A stretch of 54,677 nucleotides of DNA, from the NCBI RefSeq assembly GCF_018373335.1, contig NZ_JAHAHH010000002.1, forward strand, positions 1 through 54,677, written 5' to 3'. This DNA comes from Negativicoccus succinicivorans (GTDB lineage: Bacteria; Bacillota; Negativicutes; Veillonellales; Negativicoccaceae). Under the pieces are notes generated by a model. That model made no database searches and had not been told where the DNA came from. It worked only from the letters and a program-made list of their open reading frames with translations. Made by a program: the position numbers and the translations under genes. Shown in pieces: positions 1 to 8,726 of the stretch; within the stretch, counting starts at the first letter, position 1, and each line of letters starts with the position of its first letter.

Positions 1-501
1 GGCTTCCCGGAAATGTTTTTAGATACATTGAGCAAAAACCGGGAGATGCTTACGGAAATGAAGCAAGTGGCTGACGATGGCATGCCGATTTACGCGGAAT
101 GCGGAGGCTTGATGTACCTTTGCAAAAGCGTGACGGATTTTGCCGACACACAATACCCGCTGACGGGCATCGTGCCTGCAACGACGCAAATGGAAAAGAA
201 GTTACAGCGTGTCGGCTATGTGACGGCAACTGCGCAACAGGATAGTATTATCGCGACAAAAGGAGCGACTCTACGGGGGCATGAGTTTCACTTCTCAACT
301 CTACTTCCGGAAAATAACGAAACATACCCATGGGCATACGAATTGATTGGTAGTCGCAATAGTACACCGCATAAGGAGGGGTATGTTTCCCCAAATGTAT
401 TGGCATCGTATCTGCACTTGGCCTGGGATGGCTCTCCGCAAGCGGCTCGACGCTTCTTGACTATTTGCCATGACTATCGGCAAGGGAGATCAAATGAATA
501 A
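1..501 (+). CDS. cobB: Cobyrinate a,c-diamide synthase, C-terminal part (cut by window start)
   Basis: Open from base 1, so the 5' end lies outside the window; 166 residues remain. The fragment begins with GFPE and carries a class I glutamine amidotransferase domain: YAECGGLMYL places the catalytic Cys at fragment residue 34, and SYLHLAW gives the catalytic His at residue 139. Enzymes of this family amidate the a and c carboxylates of cobyrinate using ATP and glutamine, early in corrin ring decoration. CobQ also has such a domain, but the ECGGLMYL context and the adjoining cobO fit CobB/CbiA better. The last 8 bases overlap cobO, so the two are probably translationally coupled. Confidence 0.85.
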   Translation, partial: GFPEMFLDTLSKNREMLTEMKQVADDGMPIYAECGGLMYLCKSVTDFADTQYPLTGIVPATTQMEKKLQRVGYVTATAQQDSIIATKGATLRGHEFHFSTLLPENNETYPWAYELIGSRNSTPHKEGYVSPNVLASYLHLAWDGSPQAARRFLTICHDYRQGRSNE

Positions 502-1033
502 AGGCTTAGTATTGGTAAATACCGGTAACGGTAAAGGCAAAACTACCGCCGCATTGGGACTTGCTTTGCGAGCTGTAGGAAACGGCCAGAAGGTGCTGAT
601 ATTGCAGTTTATCAAAGGCGCGTGGAAGTATGGCGAACTCAGTGCGTTGGAACGATTGTCACCGGATGTGGAAATTCATCCTTTAGGAAACGGTTTCGTA
701 CGTCACAATAAAAAAGACGGCGGCAAGAAAGAGTTTCAACAGCATCAGGAGCAAGCACGTGTCGCGTGGGAGAAGGTCAAAAATGAAGTGATGTCGGATC
801 AATGGGATCTGATTGTTTTGGATGAAGTCAATTACGCGGTGGACTTCGGTCTGTTGCGGGTGGAAGATGTTGTCGATTTGATAAAAAATCGACCGGAACG
901 ATTGAATCTCGTTTTGACAGGGCGCAATGCGCGGCCGGAAGTCATTGCTGTCGCTGATACGGTAACTGAAATGAAACCGATCAAGCATGCATTTGAGAAA
1001 GGTATTCGCGCACGTCGGGGCATTGAATTTTAA
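494..1033 (+). CDS. cobO: Corrinoid adenosyltransferase, CobA/CobO/BtuR type
   Basis: The protein has 179 residues. It adds the 5'-deoxyadenosyl group of ATP to the reduced cobalt of corrinoids such as cob(I)yrinate a,c-diamide. A P-loop GNGKGKTT (residues 11-18) near the N-terminus and the Walker B-like LIVLDEVNYA are typical of this RecA-like family. The ATG at 494 is preceded by AAGGGAGAT and overlaps the end of cobB; an in-frame ATG at 470 lies deeper inside cobB and has no comparable ribosome site. A terminator follows 22 bases after the stop, ending this transcription unit. A second, unrelated adenosyltransferase (PduO type) lies at 52933. Confidence 0.92.
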   Translation: MNKGLVLVNTGNGKGKTTAALGLALRAVGNGQKVLILQFIKGAWKYGELSALERLSPDVEIHPLGNGFVRHNKKDGGKKEFQQHQEQARVAWEKVKNEVMSDQWDLIVLDEVNYAVDFGLLRVEDVVDLIKNRPERLNLVLTGRNARPEVIAVADTVTEMKPIKHAFEKGIRARRGIEF

Positions 1034-1054
1034 AAAAATAATGGTTACGTAGAT

Positions 1055-1094
1055 CCATATAAAAAGAGCGGCTATAGCCGCTCTTTTTATATGG
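1055..1094. terminator. Perfect 40-bp palindromic terminator
   Basis: Each 20-base half is the exact reverse complement of the other: a GC-rich centre (AGAGCGGC / GCCGCTCT) is flanked by A-rich and T-rich arms. This is a typical intrinsic terminator for cobO that would also work for antisense transcription. Confidence 0.85.
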
Positions 1095-1101
1095 TAAGTT
1101 C

Positions 1102-1130
1102 TTTACACAAGTGGGTGTTAATGTTACCAT
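1102..1130 (+). promoter_or_regulatory. Putative lysC-lysA promoter
   Basis: TTTACA at 1102-1107, a 17-base spacer and TACCAT at 1125-1130 sit just after the cobO terminator and 40 bases before lysC. The leader of about 30 bases leaves no room for a lysine riboswitch. The -10 box is weak, so the call is tentative. Confidence 0.4.
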
Positions 1131-1169
1131 GTTAAATAAGTATTTTTTAAATATTTGAGGAGGCAAGGT

Positions 1170-2405
1170 ATGACGTTACAGGTCAAAAAGTTTGGCGGTT
1201 CTTCCGTAGCGACGCCAGAAAAAATCCGTCACATTGCAGAGCGCATTTTGGCGGAGAAACAACCGACAGACAGAATCGTCGTTGTCGTCTCGGCAATGGG
1301 GGATTCGACAGACGATTTAATGACCTTGGCGAAGCAATGTACGCATAAAGCATATGGCCGCGAGCTGGATATGCTGCTTACCACCGGTGAACAGGTTTCT
1401 ATCGCTTTGCTTGCGATGACATTTATAGAGCTGGGACAGCCTGCAATTTCTTTTACGGGACAACAGGCCGGCATTCAAACCAGTCGCTCTTACGGCAAAG
1501 GACGCATCCTGGACATCAATCCGGAGCGTGTTTTCACGGCTCTTAACGAAGGTAATATCGTGATTGTTGCCGGTTTCCAAGGTCTTGCTGATAACGGTGA
1601 TATGGTGACATTGGGGCGTGGCGGCAGTGATACTACGGCAGTTGCTTTAGCCGGTGCACTGCAGGCGGATGTTTGTGAAATTTTTACGGATGTGGATGGC
1701 GTTTATACGGCAGATCCGCGTGTGGTTCCACAAGCATTCAAGATGCAGGAAATCACGTATGGTGAGATGCTTGAGATGGCACGACTTGGCGCCGGTGTTA
1801 TGCAGCCGCGGGCGGTAGAAATGGGAAGCCGTTATCGTGTGCCGATTCATGTACGTTCAACATTTACGGAGACAGATGGAACGATGATTCAGGAGGAGTA
1901 CAAGATGGAAGGAAAGCAAGCCGCTATTCGTGGCGTCGCACATGATACCAATGTAGCTAAAGTGACAGTTATGGGCGTGGCCAATCGGCCGGGCGTGGCG
2001 CATATGATTTTCAGCTACCTGGCCAAAGCAAATATTGATGTGGACATGATTGTACAGAGTATTCGCGAATCGGATGACTCCAAAACGGACATTGTTTTTA
2101 CGATTGCAGAAAGTGATTTTCCGCAGGCACAGGAAGTTCTCGAAGCGTTTAAGCACGATCATGGTATTAAGGACATTCTATATGCTACGGATGTCGCGAA
2201 AGTGTCGGTGGTCGGCGCGGGCATGCTTGGTACGCCCGGGGTTGCGGCGGATATGTTCGGCGCGTTTGCTGATGGGAATATCAATATTCAAATTATCAGC
2301 ACTTCGGAAATCAGTATTTCCTGTCTGATAGACGAGCGTGATGCCGAAAAGGCGGTTGCCTTGATTCATGCTCGATTCTTGGAAAGAGCTGACGCAGCGC
2401 AATGA
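1170..2405 (+). CDS. lysC: Aspartate kinase
   Basis: The 411-residue enzyme phosphorylates aspartate, the first step towards lysine, threonine and methionine. The N-terminal amino-acid kinase domain shows KKFGGSS (residues 6-12) and TLGRGGSDTTAVA; two ACT domains fill residues from about 260 on, with VTVMGVANRPGVA and VSVVGAGMLGTPGVA starting the repeats. The ATG at 1170 follows GAGGAGG; an earlier in-frame ATG at 1155 overlaps that site. The gene overlaps lysA by 4 bases (ATGA). An in-frame AGGAGG plus ATG at 1905 probably starts a separate ACT-only subunit (own entry). Hom and ThrB, which use the same pathway, are encoded near 50-52 kb. Confidence 0.96.
   Translation: MTLQVKKFGGSSVATPEKIRHIAERILAEKQPTDRIVVVVSAMGDSTDDLMTLAKQCTHKAYGRELDMLLTTGEQVSIALLAMTFIELGQPAISFTGQQAGIQTSRSYGKGRILDINPERVFTALNEGNIVIVAGFQGLADNGDMVTLGRGGSDTTAVALAGALQADVCEIFTDVDGVYTADPRVVPQAFKMQEITYGEMLEMARLGAGVMQPRAVEMGSRYRVPIHVRSTFTETDGTMIQEEYKMEGKQAAIRGVAHDTNVAKVTVMGVANRPGVAHMIFSYLAKANIDVDMIVQSIRESDDSKTDIVFTIAESDFPQAQEVLEAFKHDHGIKDILYATDVAKVSVVGAGMLGTPGVAADMFGAFADGNINIQIISTSEISISCLIDERDAEKAVALIHARFLERADAAQ
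1905..2405 (+). CDS. Probable internal in-frame aspartokinase beta subunit (ACT domains only)
   Basis: Inside lysC, AGGAGGAG at 1891-1898 stands 6-8 bases before an in-frame ATG at 1905 (codon 246), which begins MEGKQAAIRGVAHDTN. Translation from here would give 166 residues holding just the two ACT domains. The same arrangement is established for Bacillus subtilis aspartokinase II, where in-phase overlapping genes give an alpha subunit and a beta subunit of about 163 residues. The ribosome site is seen directly; that it is used here is inferred from the site's strength and matching position. Confidence 0.6.
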   Translation: MEGKQAAIRGVAHDTNVAKVTVMGVANRPGVAHMIFSYLAKANIDVDMIVQSIRESDDSKTDIVFTIAESDFPQAQEVLEAFKHDHGIKDILYATDVAKVSVVGAGMLGTPGVAADMFGAFADGNINIQIISTSEISISCLIDERDAEKAVALIHARFLERADAAQ

Positions 2406-3655
2406 TGAAGAAATCGATTCCGCTCAGTGAAGCGGCGTTGCGTGAGCTTGTACAAGAGTACGGTACACCTTTTCATCTCTATGATGAAAAAGGTATACGG
2501 GAAAATGTGCGTCAGCTGCAAGCGGCTTTTTCTTGGCATCCTCATTTTCGAGAATATTACGCGGTCAAGGCAAATCCTAATCCGTACTTGATGGAAATAT
2601 TGCGTGAAGAAGGTTGCGGTGCCGATTGCAGTTCACTTCCTGAACTGGTTCTTGCGCATGCGGTGGGCTTTAGGGAAGACGAAATTGTTTTTTCTTCCAA
2701 TAATACTGCGCCGGTAGAATACGAACGAGCGTATCAGGATAATACCATCATTAATGTCGATGATATTTCTCACTTGCCGGATTTGGAAGAACGAAAATGG
2801 TTACCGGAAAAAATTTGTTTTCGATACAATCCCGGTGCAATCGGTTATGGAAATGATATTATCGGTCATCCGGAAGAAGCCAAGTACGGTATGACCAAAG
2901 AGCAAATTTTTGCTGCCGTGCGATGGGCTAAAAAACAAAATATTCAATGGATCGGTCTGCATACGATGATTGTGTCCAATACTCTAGACATTGAGGAGCT
3001 GGTACAGACCGCGAAAATGATGTTTAGCCTTGCGGTAGAAATTTGTCATGCGGAAGGAATCCGAATTGACTTTATCGACTTGGGCGGCGGTATCGGTATC
3101 GCTTATCGGCCGGACGAAACGCCTCTCGACTATCAGGATTATGGTAATCGTGTCCGGAAACTGTATGGAGCAATATTAGCACCTTGCGGTTTGCAAGATG
3201 TTACATTGGCTTTGGAATGCGGTCGTGCTATTACCGGACCGTACGGTTGGCTTGTCACCAGTGCTATCCACTATAAAAATACATATCGAAATTATATCGG
3301 AGTAGATGCCTCTATGGCGGATCTGATGCGTCCGGGAATGTACGGTGCATACCATCATCTCACCGTTCTCGGTAAGAATGACGCGCCCTGCGATCATATC
3401 TATGATGTGGTCGGATCGTTATGCGAGAATAACGATAAGTTCGCAGTTCAACGGAAACTTCCGGAAATCGTGATGGGGGATATCCTTATCATTCATGATA
3501 CCGGCGCGCACGGGTATGCGATGGGGTTCAATTACAACGGCAAGTTGCGCGCTCGTGAATTGTTGCTGAAATCGAATGGTCAAGTGCAACAAATTCGCCG
3601 ACCGGAAACATTACGTGACTATTTCGCTACGCTGGATTACCCCGATTTACCATAA
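2402..3655 (+). CDS. lysA: Diaminopimelate decarboxylase
   Basis: The 417-residue protein is a fold-type III PLP enzyme that decarboxylates meso-diaminopimelate to lysine. YYAVKANPNP places the PLP lysine at residue 56; DLGGGIGIAY is the glycine-rich phosphate loop; VGSLCENNDKF supplies the conserved Cys-Glu of the partner active site; HDTGAHGYAMGFNYNG is the usual C-terminal substrate and PLP segment. It overlaps lysC by 4 bases with no strong ribosome site of its own, so it probably depends on coupling. Ornithine or carboxynorspermidine decarboxylases share the fold, but the C-terminal motifs and the lysC partner favour LysA. A terminator follows at once. Confidence 0.93.
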   Translation: MMKKSIPLSEAALRELVQEYGTPFHLYDEKGIRENVRQLQAAFSWHPHFREYYAVKANPNPYLMEILREEGCGADCSSLPELVLAHAVGFREDEIVFSSNNTAPVEYERAYQDNTIINVDDISHLPDLEERKWLPEKICFRYNPGAIGYGNDIIGHPEEAKYGMTKEQIFAAVRWAKKQNIQWIGLHTMIVSNTLDIEELVQTAKMMFSLAVEICHAEGIRIDFIDLGGGIGIAYRPDETPLDYQDYGNRVRKLYGAILAPCGLQDVTLALECGRAITGPYGWLVTSAIHYKNTYRNYIGVDASMADLMRPGMYGAYHHLTVLGKNDAPCDHIYDVVGSLCENNDKFAVQRKLPEIVMGDILIIHDTGAHGYAMGFNYNGKLRARELLLKSNGQVQQIRRPETLRDYFATLDYPDLP

Positions 3656-3681
3656 AAACACCAATTGCGATTGGTGTTTTT
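3654..3681 (+). terminator. Terminator after lysA
   Basis: AACACCAAT and ATTGGTGTT form a 9-bp stem around a TGCG loop, followed by a T tract. It overlaps the lysA stop codon. Confidence 0.85.
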
Positions 3682-3699
3682 TCATGCAGAGCCGATTTA

Positions 3700-3734
3700 T
3701 TGACTTTGCTACATAAATACGTTACTCTTAAAAT
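3700..3734 (+). promoter_or_regulatory. Promoter region of the suf operon
   Basis: Two overlapping pairs are possible: TTGCTA (3706-3711) with TAAAAT (3729-3734), or TTGACT (3700-3705) with TACTCT (3723-3728), both with 17-base spacers. The first has the better -10 box. I see no clear Rrf2/IscR or SufR operator. Confidence 0.5.
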
Positions 3735-3786
3735 ATAGAATATTGAAAAATTTATATATAGTAAGGCACGACTCCAAGGAGGATTT

Positions 3787-4527
3787 ATGTCTGAATTATT
3801 ACGCATTGAAGACCTGCATGTAGCGGTCGAAGATAAGGAACTTTTGCATGGTGTCAATCTCACCATTGAGCACGGTGAAGTGCATGTTGTGATGGGAACC
3901 AACGGGGCCGGTAAATCGACTTTAATGCACGCCATTATGGGGAACCCCGCCTATACAGTTACCCAAGGGAAAATTTATTTTGAGGGAAAAGATATTACTG
4001 ACTATAGCGTAGATGAACGCGCTAAAGCGGGAATTTTTCTTTCTTTCCAGTCGCCGCTTGCGGTACCCGGAATTACGGTAGAAAATTTTTTGCGTACGGC
4101 AAAAGTAACAGTCTCCGGTGAACCGCAACGATTATTTCCGTTCAAGCGTAAGCTCCACCAGGAAATGCGTTCTCTGGATATGGATATCGCCTATGCCGAT
4201 CGTTACGTAAATGACGGATTTTCAGGCGGGGAACGCAAGAAAAGTGAAATCTTACAGATGAAAATGCTGGAACCGAAATTGGCTATTTTAGATGAAACGG
4301 ACTCGGGACTCGATGTGGATGCTGTCCGTATTGTCTCGCAGGCAATTGCCGACTACCATAGTCCTGAACACGCATTTATCATCATCACACATCACAATCA
4401 ATTGTTAAAATACATCACCCCCGATAAAGTACATGTAATGATGAACGGAAATTTCGTAACCGAAGGCGATGCGTCTCTCATCGATACGATTGAAGCGCAG
4501 GGGTTTGATTATTTGCGAAACAGGTGA
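3787..4527 (+). CDS. sufC: Fe-S cluster assembly ATPase SufC
   Basis: The 246-residue ABC-type ATPase works with SufB and SufD in the SufBC2D scaffold that builds iron-sulphur clusters. Walker A is GTNGAGKST (residues 37-45), the signature is FSGGERKK, and Walker B reads LAILDETDSGLDVDA, the typical SufC form; it has no membrane domain. AAGGAGGATTT stands just before the ATG. It is the first gene of sufCBDSU, with sufB starting within a few bases of its stop. The operon needs no A-type carrier or SufE; SufU takes the sulphur-transfer role, as usual in Firmicutes. Confidence 0.97.
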   Translation: MSELLRIEDLHVAVEDKELLHGVNLTIEHGEVHVVMGTNGAGKSTLMHAIMGNPAYTVTQGKIYFEGKDITDYSVDERAKAGIFLSFQSPLAVPGITVENFLRTAKVTVSGEPQRLFPFKRKLHQEMRSLDMDIAYADRYVNDGFSGGERKKSEILQMKMLEPKLAILDETDSGLDVDAVRIVSQAIADYHSPEHAFIIITHHNQLLKYITPDKVHVMMNGNFVTEGDASLIDTIEAQGFDYLRNR

Positions 4528-4531
4528 CATG

Positions 4532-5947
4532 ATGGCTGAAGAAAAACGCAAAAAAACATATGTTGCCGACATGGAACGCGGCGTTTACGACGTGCGCGAC
4601 AGTTTTTCGTATGACTATAAGACGGATTCGGGATTAACACCGGATATAGTACGTGAAATTTCCGCAAAAAAAGAAGAGCCGCAATGGATGCTTGATTTTC
4701 GTTTGCGTTCGCTTGCGATTTATCAGCAGATGGATGTACCTCCGTGGGCGCCGGACATTTCCGGCTTAAACATGGAAGAAATTGTGACCTATGTGCGGCC
4801 GCGTACCGATATGAAGGCAAGCTGGGATGACGTGCCGCAGGATATTAAAGAAACGTTTGATCGCTTGGGCATTCCACGTGCGGAGCAAACTTCGCTTGCC
4901 GGTGTTGGAGCGCAATATGACTCTGAGGTGGTATACCACAATATCCAGGAAGATCTGGTGAAACAGGGCGTCATTTATACGGATTTTGAGACGGCACTCA
5001 AGGAACATGAAGATATTGTACGCCGTCACTTTATGACGCTGGTGCCGCCGAACGATCATAAATTTGCCGCCTTGCACGGCGCAGTATGGTCAGGCGGATC
5101 ATATGTTTTTGTGCCGGCTGGCGTTGATGTCAAGATTCCATTGCAGAGTTATTTCCGTTTGAATGCTCCGGGAGCCGGACAGTTTGAACATACGCTGATT
5201 ATTTTGGAACCGGGGGCGAAATGCCATTTTATTGAGGGTTGTTCAGCGCCTCGCTACAATGTGGCGAATTTGCATGCAGGGTGTGTCGAATTATTTGTCG
5301 CTGATGGTGCGGAATTACGCTATTCGACGATTGAAAATTGGTCGAAGAATATGTACAACCTCAATACAAAACGTGCGTTGATCGGTAAGGACGCACGCAT
5401 GGAATGGGTCAGCGGCTCGTTTGGTTCGCATGTTTCCATGTTGTATCCGATGACGATTTTGAAAGGCGACAACTCCGTCTGCGAATTTACCGGCATTACA
5501 TTTGCGGGTGAAGGACAGACATTGGATACAGGTTCGAAAGTCGTTCATTTAGGTAAAAATACAACTTCAAACATCAATAGCAAATCGATATCTAAGAGTG
5601 GCGGTGCAGCGATTTATCGCGGCCTTTTGCGGATCGGACCCAATGCCAAAGGGGCCAAATCTACTGTCAGCTGTGAGTCGTTGATGTTGGATGATCAATC
5701 GCGCTCCGATACGGTACCGGATATCTCTATTGAGAACGATGACGTCGATTTGGGGCATGAGGCTAAGATTGGACGCATCAGCGATGAAGCTATTTATTAT
5801 CTGATGAGTCGGGGCCTTTCGGAGGGCGAGGCGAAAGCCATGCTGGTACGCGGTTTTGCCGAACCGATTTCTAAAGAATTGCCGTTGGAATATGCGGTGG
5901 AAATGAATAATTTGATACGTTTGGAATTCGAAGGTTCCATCGGGTAG
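4532..5947 (+). CDS. sufB: Fe-S cluster assembly scaffold SufB
   Basis: The 471-residue protein is the SufB scaffold subunit on which the nascent cluster forms. The C-terminal beta-helix core shows TLDTGSKVVHLGKNTTSNI, and the segments SKGGAAIYRG-like, CESLMLDDQSRSDT and GHEAKIGRISDEAIYYLMSR are characteristic. Two tandem ATGs (4529 and 4532) overlap the end of sufC; 4532 was preferred because it lies 5 bases from AGGTG. The length matches the usual 465-480. It stands between sufC and sufD, each gap under 10 bases, so equal expression of the complex is likely. Confidence 0.97.
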   Translation: MAEEKRKKTYVADMERGVYDVRDSFSYDYKTDSGLTPDIVREISAKKEEPQWMLDFRLRSLAIYQQMDVPPWAPDISGLNMEEIVTYVRPRTDMKASWDDVPQDIKETFDRLGIPRAEQTSLAGVGAQYDSEVVYHNIQEDLVKQGVIYTDFETALKEHEDIVRRHFMTLVPPNDHKFAALHGAVWSGGSYVFVPAGVDVKIPLQSYFRLNAPGAGQFEHTLIILEPGAKCHFIEGCSAPRYNVANLHAGCVELFVADGAELRYSTIENWSKNMYNLNTKRALIGKDARMEWVSGSFGSHVSMLYPMTILKGDNSVCEFTGITFAGEGQTLDTGSKVVHLGKNTTSNINSKSISKSGGAAIYRGLLRIGPNAKGAKSTVSCESLMLDDQSRSDTVPDISIENDDVDLGHEAKIGRISDEAIYYLMSRGLSEGEAKAMLVRGFAEPISKELPLEYAVEMNNLIRLEFEGSIG

Positions 5948-5955
5948 GAGGAAAA

Positions 5956-7032
5956 ATGAAAAAACAATTTAACTTACTGCCGATGACAACCTATCGTTGG
6001 ACGAAAGCCAATTACACGGAGTTGGATGTGGCGGATCATGCAGACGCCTCACAACTTACGGCAGTGTGGTCGCAGCCGGAACAAGTCGAATGCGTTACAG
6101 GAATAACGACGGCATCTCTTGCGTTTTTACGGCCGCAGTTTCGCGGTGCGGATCCGGAAACCTTTGCGGAAACGATGAGCGACGCGGCGCAGCAATTCAA
6201 AATTGTCGTGCCGGAAGGCGCCAAGCAGCAACTGCGCTTGAGCCTACGATTTACGGAAACACAAAATCACTGGTTGGGTGCAGTTGTCATCGATGTGCGA
6301 GAGAATGCCGAATTAGCGTTGGAGATTGTCATTGACAATGAAAGCAAAAACGACGGACGATTGAACTATGCTCTTTTAAGTTCTGTCGGTGACAATGCCG
6401 TATTAAATATTACTAAAGTTCATACAGGCGTGCCTCTGACGACTGCGATTGAGCATCGTTACACTCGACTCAACATGGCATCGCAAGCGACATTTATCAG
6501 TGCCGAATTCGGTGCGGAGCGCATTATCTATCACAGTGATGCGGATCTGATCGGCGAGGCATCAACACTTTCTGAAGAAGGCGTTTATGTAGCCAACGAA
6601 AAGCAGCATCTTGACCTGTATTATGATCGCAACCATTTCGGTAAGAAAACCGAATCCCATTTAGCGACATACGGCGCTTTACGGGACGCGGCAAAAAAAG
6701 TTTTCCGCGGCTGTATTGACTTCAAGCATGGCGCTTCGGGATCGATTGGTAACGAGGAAGATTATGTCGTGCTTTTGAGTCCGCAGGCGAAAAATATTTC
6801 TTTGCCCTTGCTTTTATGTACGGAAGATGATGTGCAGGGAAATCATGCTTCCAGTGCCGGCCAAATGGATAAAGAACGGTTATACTACTTAATGAGCCGC
6901 GGCTTTTCACAGGAAGACGCGAAGCGTTTAGTAGTAGAAGCGATGTTGCGCCCTGTCATTGATAAAATTATTGCCGATGATTTGCGTGAAGCGGTACTTA
7001 CCGCAGTAGAGACAAAGATGGAAACGATATGA
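5956..7032 (+). CDS. sufD: Fe-S cluster assembly protein SufD
   Basis: The 358-residue SufD is the paralogue of SufB within the SufBC2D complex. The C-terminal part keeps the beta-helix and the helical tail YYLMSRGFSQEDAKRLVVEA, nearly the same as the SufB tail. The N-terminal half is divergent, as in most SufD proteins. GGAGG just before the ATG at 5956 supports the start. It is somewhat shorter than the usual 400 or more residues. The stop overlaps the sufS start (ATGATG), implying coupled translation. Confidence 0.93.
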   Translation: MKKQFNLLPMTTYRWTKANYTELDVADHADASQLTAVWSQPEQVECVTGITTASLAFLRPQFRGADPETFAETMSDAAQQFKIVVPEGAKQQLRLSLRFTETQNHWLGAVVIDVRENAELALEIVIDNESKNDGRLNYALLSSVGDNAVLNITKVHTGVPLTTAIEHRYTRLNMASQATFISAEFGAERIIYHSDADLIGEASTLSEEGVYVANEKQHLDLYYDRNHFGKKTESHLATYGALRDAAKKVFRGCIDFKHGASGSIGNEEDYVVLLSPQAKNISLPLLLCTEDDVQGNHASSAGQMDKERLYYLMSRGFSQEDAKRLVVEAMLRPVIDKIIADDLREAVLTAVETKMETI

Positions 7033-8255
7033 TGGATCTGGAAAGCATACGTAAGGATTTTCCTATTTTACAAACAAAAGTGGGAGAGGAGCCGCTGATT
7101 TATTTTGATAATGCGGCGACAACCCACCGGCCCCGGCAAGTCATGGAGGCGGTAGAGGAGTACGTATTCTCGCAGCATGGTAATCCACATCGCGGTGCAC
7201 ATCGTTTAGCGCAAACCGCATCTCTCGCATATGACGGTGCGCGGGAAGTGGTGGCTCGTTTCATCAATGCAGCGAGTTCGGATGAGATTATTTTTACGCG
7301 TAATGCGACGGAAAGCCTAAATCTTATCGCCCGCAGTTATGGTGAGACACATCTCAAGGATGGCGATAAAATCGTCATCACGATCGCTGAACACCATGCT
7401 AACTTGGTTATATGGCAACGAGTTGCACGTGTGACCGGAGCGACACTGGAATATATTTATTTAACGGAAGACGGACATTTTGATCCGTCCGACTTTACAA
7501 AAATTGATAAAACGACAAAAATTGTTGCGTTCGGTCATGCCAGCAATGTTTTGGGCATGCATGTGCCGGTGCAAGAGATGATTCAGCGCGCGCATGCCGT
7601 AGGAGCGGTTGTGGTTTTAGACGGGGCACAGGCGGCACCTCATTTTGCTGTCGATGTGCAGGCTCTGGACTGTGATTTCTATGTATTTTCCGGCCACAAG
7701 ATGCTCGCTTCGCAGGGGATCGGTGTATTGTACGGAAAACGAGCGCTGCTTGATGATATGGAACCATTTAATTTGGGCGGCGATATGATTGAATACGTGC
7801 AAGAACAGACCACTACATTCAATACTTTGCCCTTTAAATTTGAAGCCGGCACACAAAATGTGGAAGGTGCGGTATCCCTGGCCGCTGCCATAAAGTATTT
7901 GGAAGCGATCGGCTGGGACGCGATTGTTGCGCATGAGAAAAAGTTGACGGAAATGGCGCTCGCAGGTCTTTGCGAGATGCCGTTTGTAAAGATTATCGGC
8001 ACGACAAATCCCGCGGAAAAGCACGGCGTAATTACATTTTTAGTTGACGGTGTGCATCCACATGATGTGGCGACAATTTTGGATCATTACGGGATCGCGG
8101 TTCGTTCAGGGCATCATTGTGCGCAGCCGCTAGGCGCATATTTGCATGCACCGGCGACGAATCGAGCAAGCTTTTATATTTATAATACGGAAGCGGAAGT
8201 GGCACGATTTTTAGAAGTATTGCCATTGGTGCGTAAACAAATGGGATTTAAATAG
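7029..8255 (+). CDS. sufS: Cysteine desulfurase SufS
   Basis: The 408-residue PLP enzyme removes sulphur from cysteine and delivers it through SufU to SufBCD. It is a group II (SufS/CsdA) desulfurase: YFDNAATTHRP is the N-terminal signature, SGHKMLA holds the PLP lysine (residue 224), and RSGHHCAQP places the persulphide Cys at residue 364 on a short loop, unlike the longer loop of IscS. The start overlaps the sufD stop. Confidence 0.97.
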   Translation: MMDLESIRKDFPILQTKVGEEPLIYFDNAATTHRPRQVMEAVEEYVFSQHGNPHRGAHRLAQTASLAYDGAREVVARFINAASSDEIIFTRNATESLNLIARSYGETHLKDGDKIVITIAEHHANLVIWQRVARVTGATLEYIYLTEDGHFDPSDFTKIDKTTKIVAFGHASNVLGMHVPVQEMIQRAHAVGAVVVLDGAQAAPHFAVDVQALDCDFYVFSGHKMLASQGIGVLYGKRALLDDMEPFNLGGDMIEYVQEQTTTFNTLPFKFEAGTQNVEGAVSLAAAIKYLEAIGWDAIVAHEKKLTEMALAGLCEMPFVKIIGTTNPAEKHGVITFLVDGVHPHDVATILDHYGIAVRSGHHCAQPLGAYLHAPATNRASFYIYNTEAEVARFLEVLPLVRKQMGFK

Positions 8256-8267
8256 GAAGAAGGAACC

Positions 8268-8702
8268 ATGAATCTCCAGCAATTGTACACAGACTTAATT
8301 CTGGAACATAACCAGGACCCGCGTAATCATCGCCCGTTAACGAATGCAACGGTAACGGAGCATGGTCATAATCCGAACTGCGGTGATGACTTAACCATGA
8401 ACGCGATCATTACCGACGGAATTGTCGAAGATATTGCGTATGAGGGCCAGGGGTGCGCGATCAGTCAGGCATCTGCCTCCATGCTTTGCGATGTGGTGCG
8501 TGGAAAATCGATTGAGGAAGCAAAAGCATGCATTGAACGGTTCATTCGTTTGATCCAACGGGAAGAGTTGAATGAAGAAGAGCGGGAGTCGCTGGAAGAG
8601 GCAATTGTGTTGGAAAATGTTTCGCAGTTGCCGGCGCGTGTAAAATGTGCGGTGCTCGCTTGGCATACGTTGGATGAAGCAATGAAAAAAATCGAAGCAT
8701 AA
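8268..8702 (+). CDS. sufU: Sulphur-transfer protein SufU
   Basis: The 144-residue zinc protein accepts sulphur from SufS. It has the SufU metal site C38-x-D40 (NPNCGDD), C63 (GQGCAIS) and C127 (VKCAVLAW), plus the insertion between the second and third cysteines that separates SufU from IscU scaffolds. The gene closes the suf operon, 12 bases after sufS, and is followed directly by a terminator. The role in sulphur transfer rather than scaffolding comes from studies of the Bacillus family member. Confidence 0.95.
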   Translation: MNLQQLYTDLILEHNQDPRNHRPLTNATVTEHGHNPNCGDDLTMNAIITDGIVEDIAYEGQGCAISQASASMLCDVVRGKSIEEAKACIERFIRLIQREELNEEERESLEEAIVLENVSQLPARVKCAVLAWHTLDEAMKKIEA

Positions 8703-8726
8703 AAAAAGAGCCGACCGGCTCTTTTT
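8703..8726. terminator. Bidirectional terminator between sufU and nadE
   Basis: AAAAAGAGCCG and CGGCTCTTTTT form an 11-bp stem around a 2-base centre, abutting the stop codons of the two convergent genes. A and T tracts on both sides suit termination in both directions. Confidence 0.85.

Noticed and set aside
1095..1169. Lysine riboswitch before lysC
   Set aside because: The gap is only 75 bases and holds no structured elements of the roughly 170-base lysine riboswitch.
2402..3655. Ornithine/lysine or carboxynorspermidine decarboxylase
   Set aside because: The ECGR/CEN and DTGAHGYAMGFNYN-type motifs and the lysC partner fit diaminopimelate decarboxylase.
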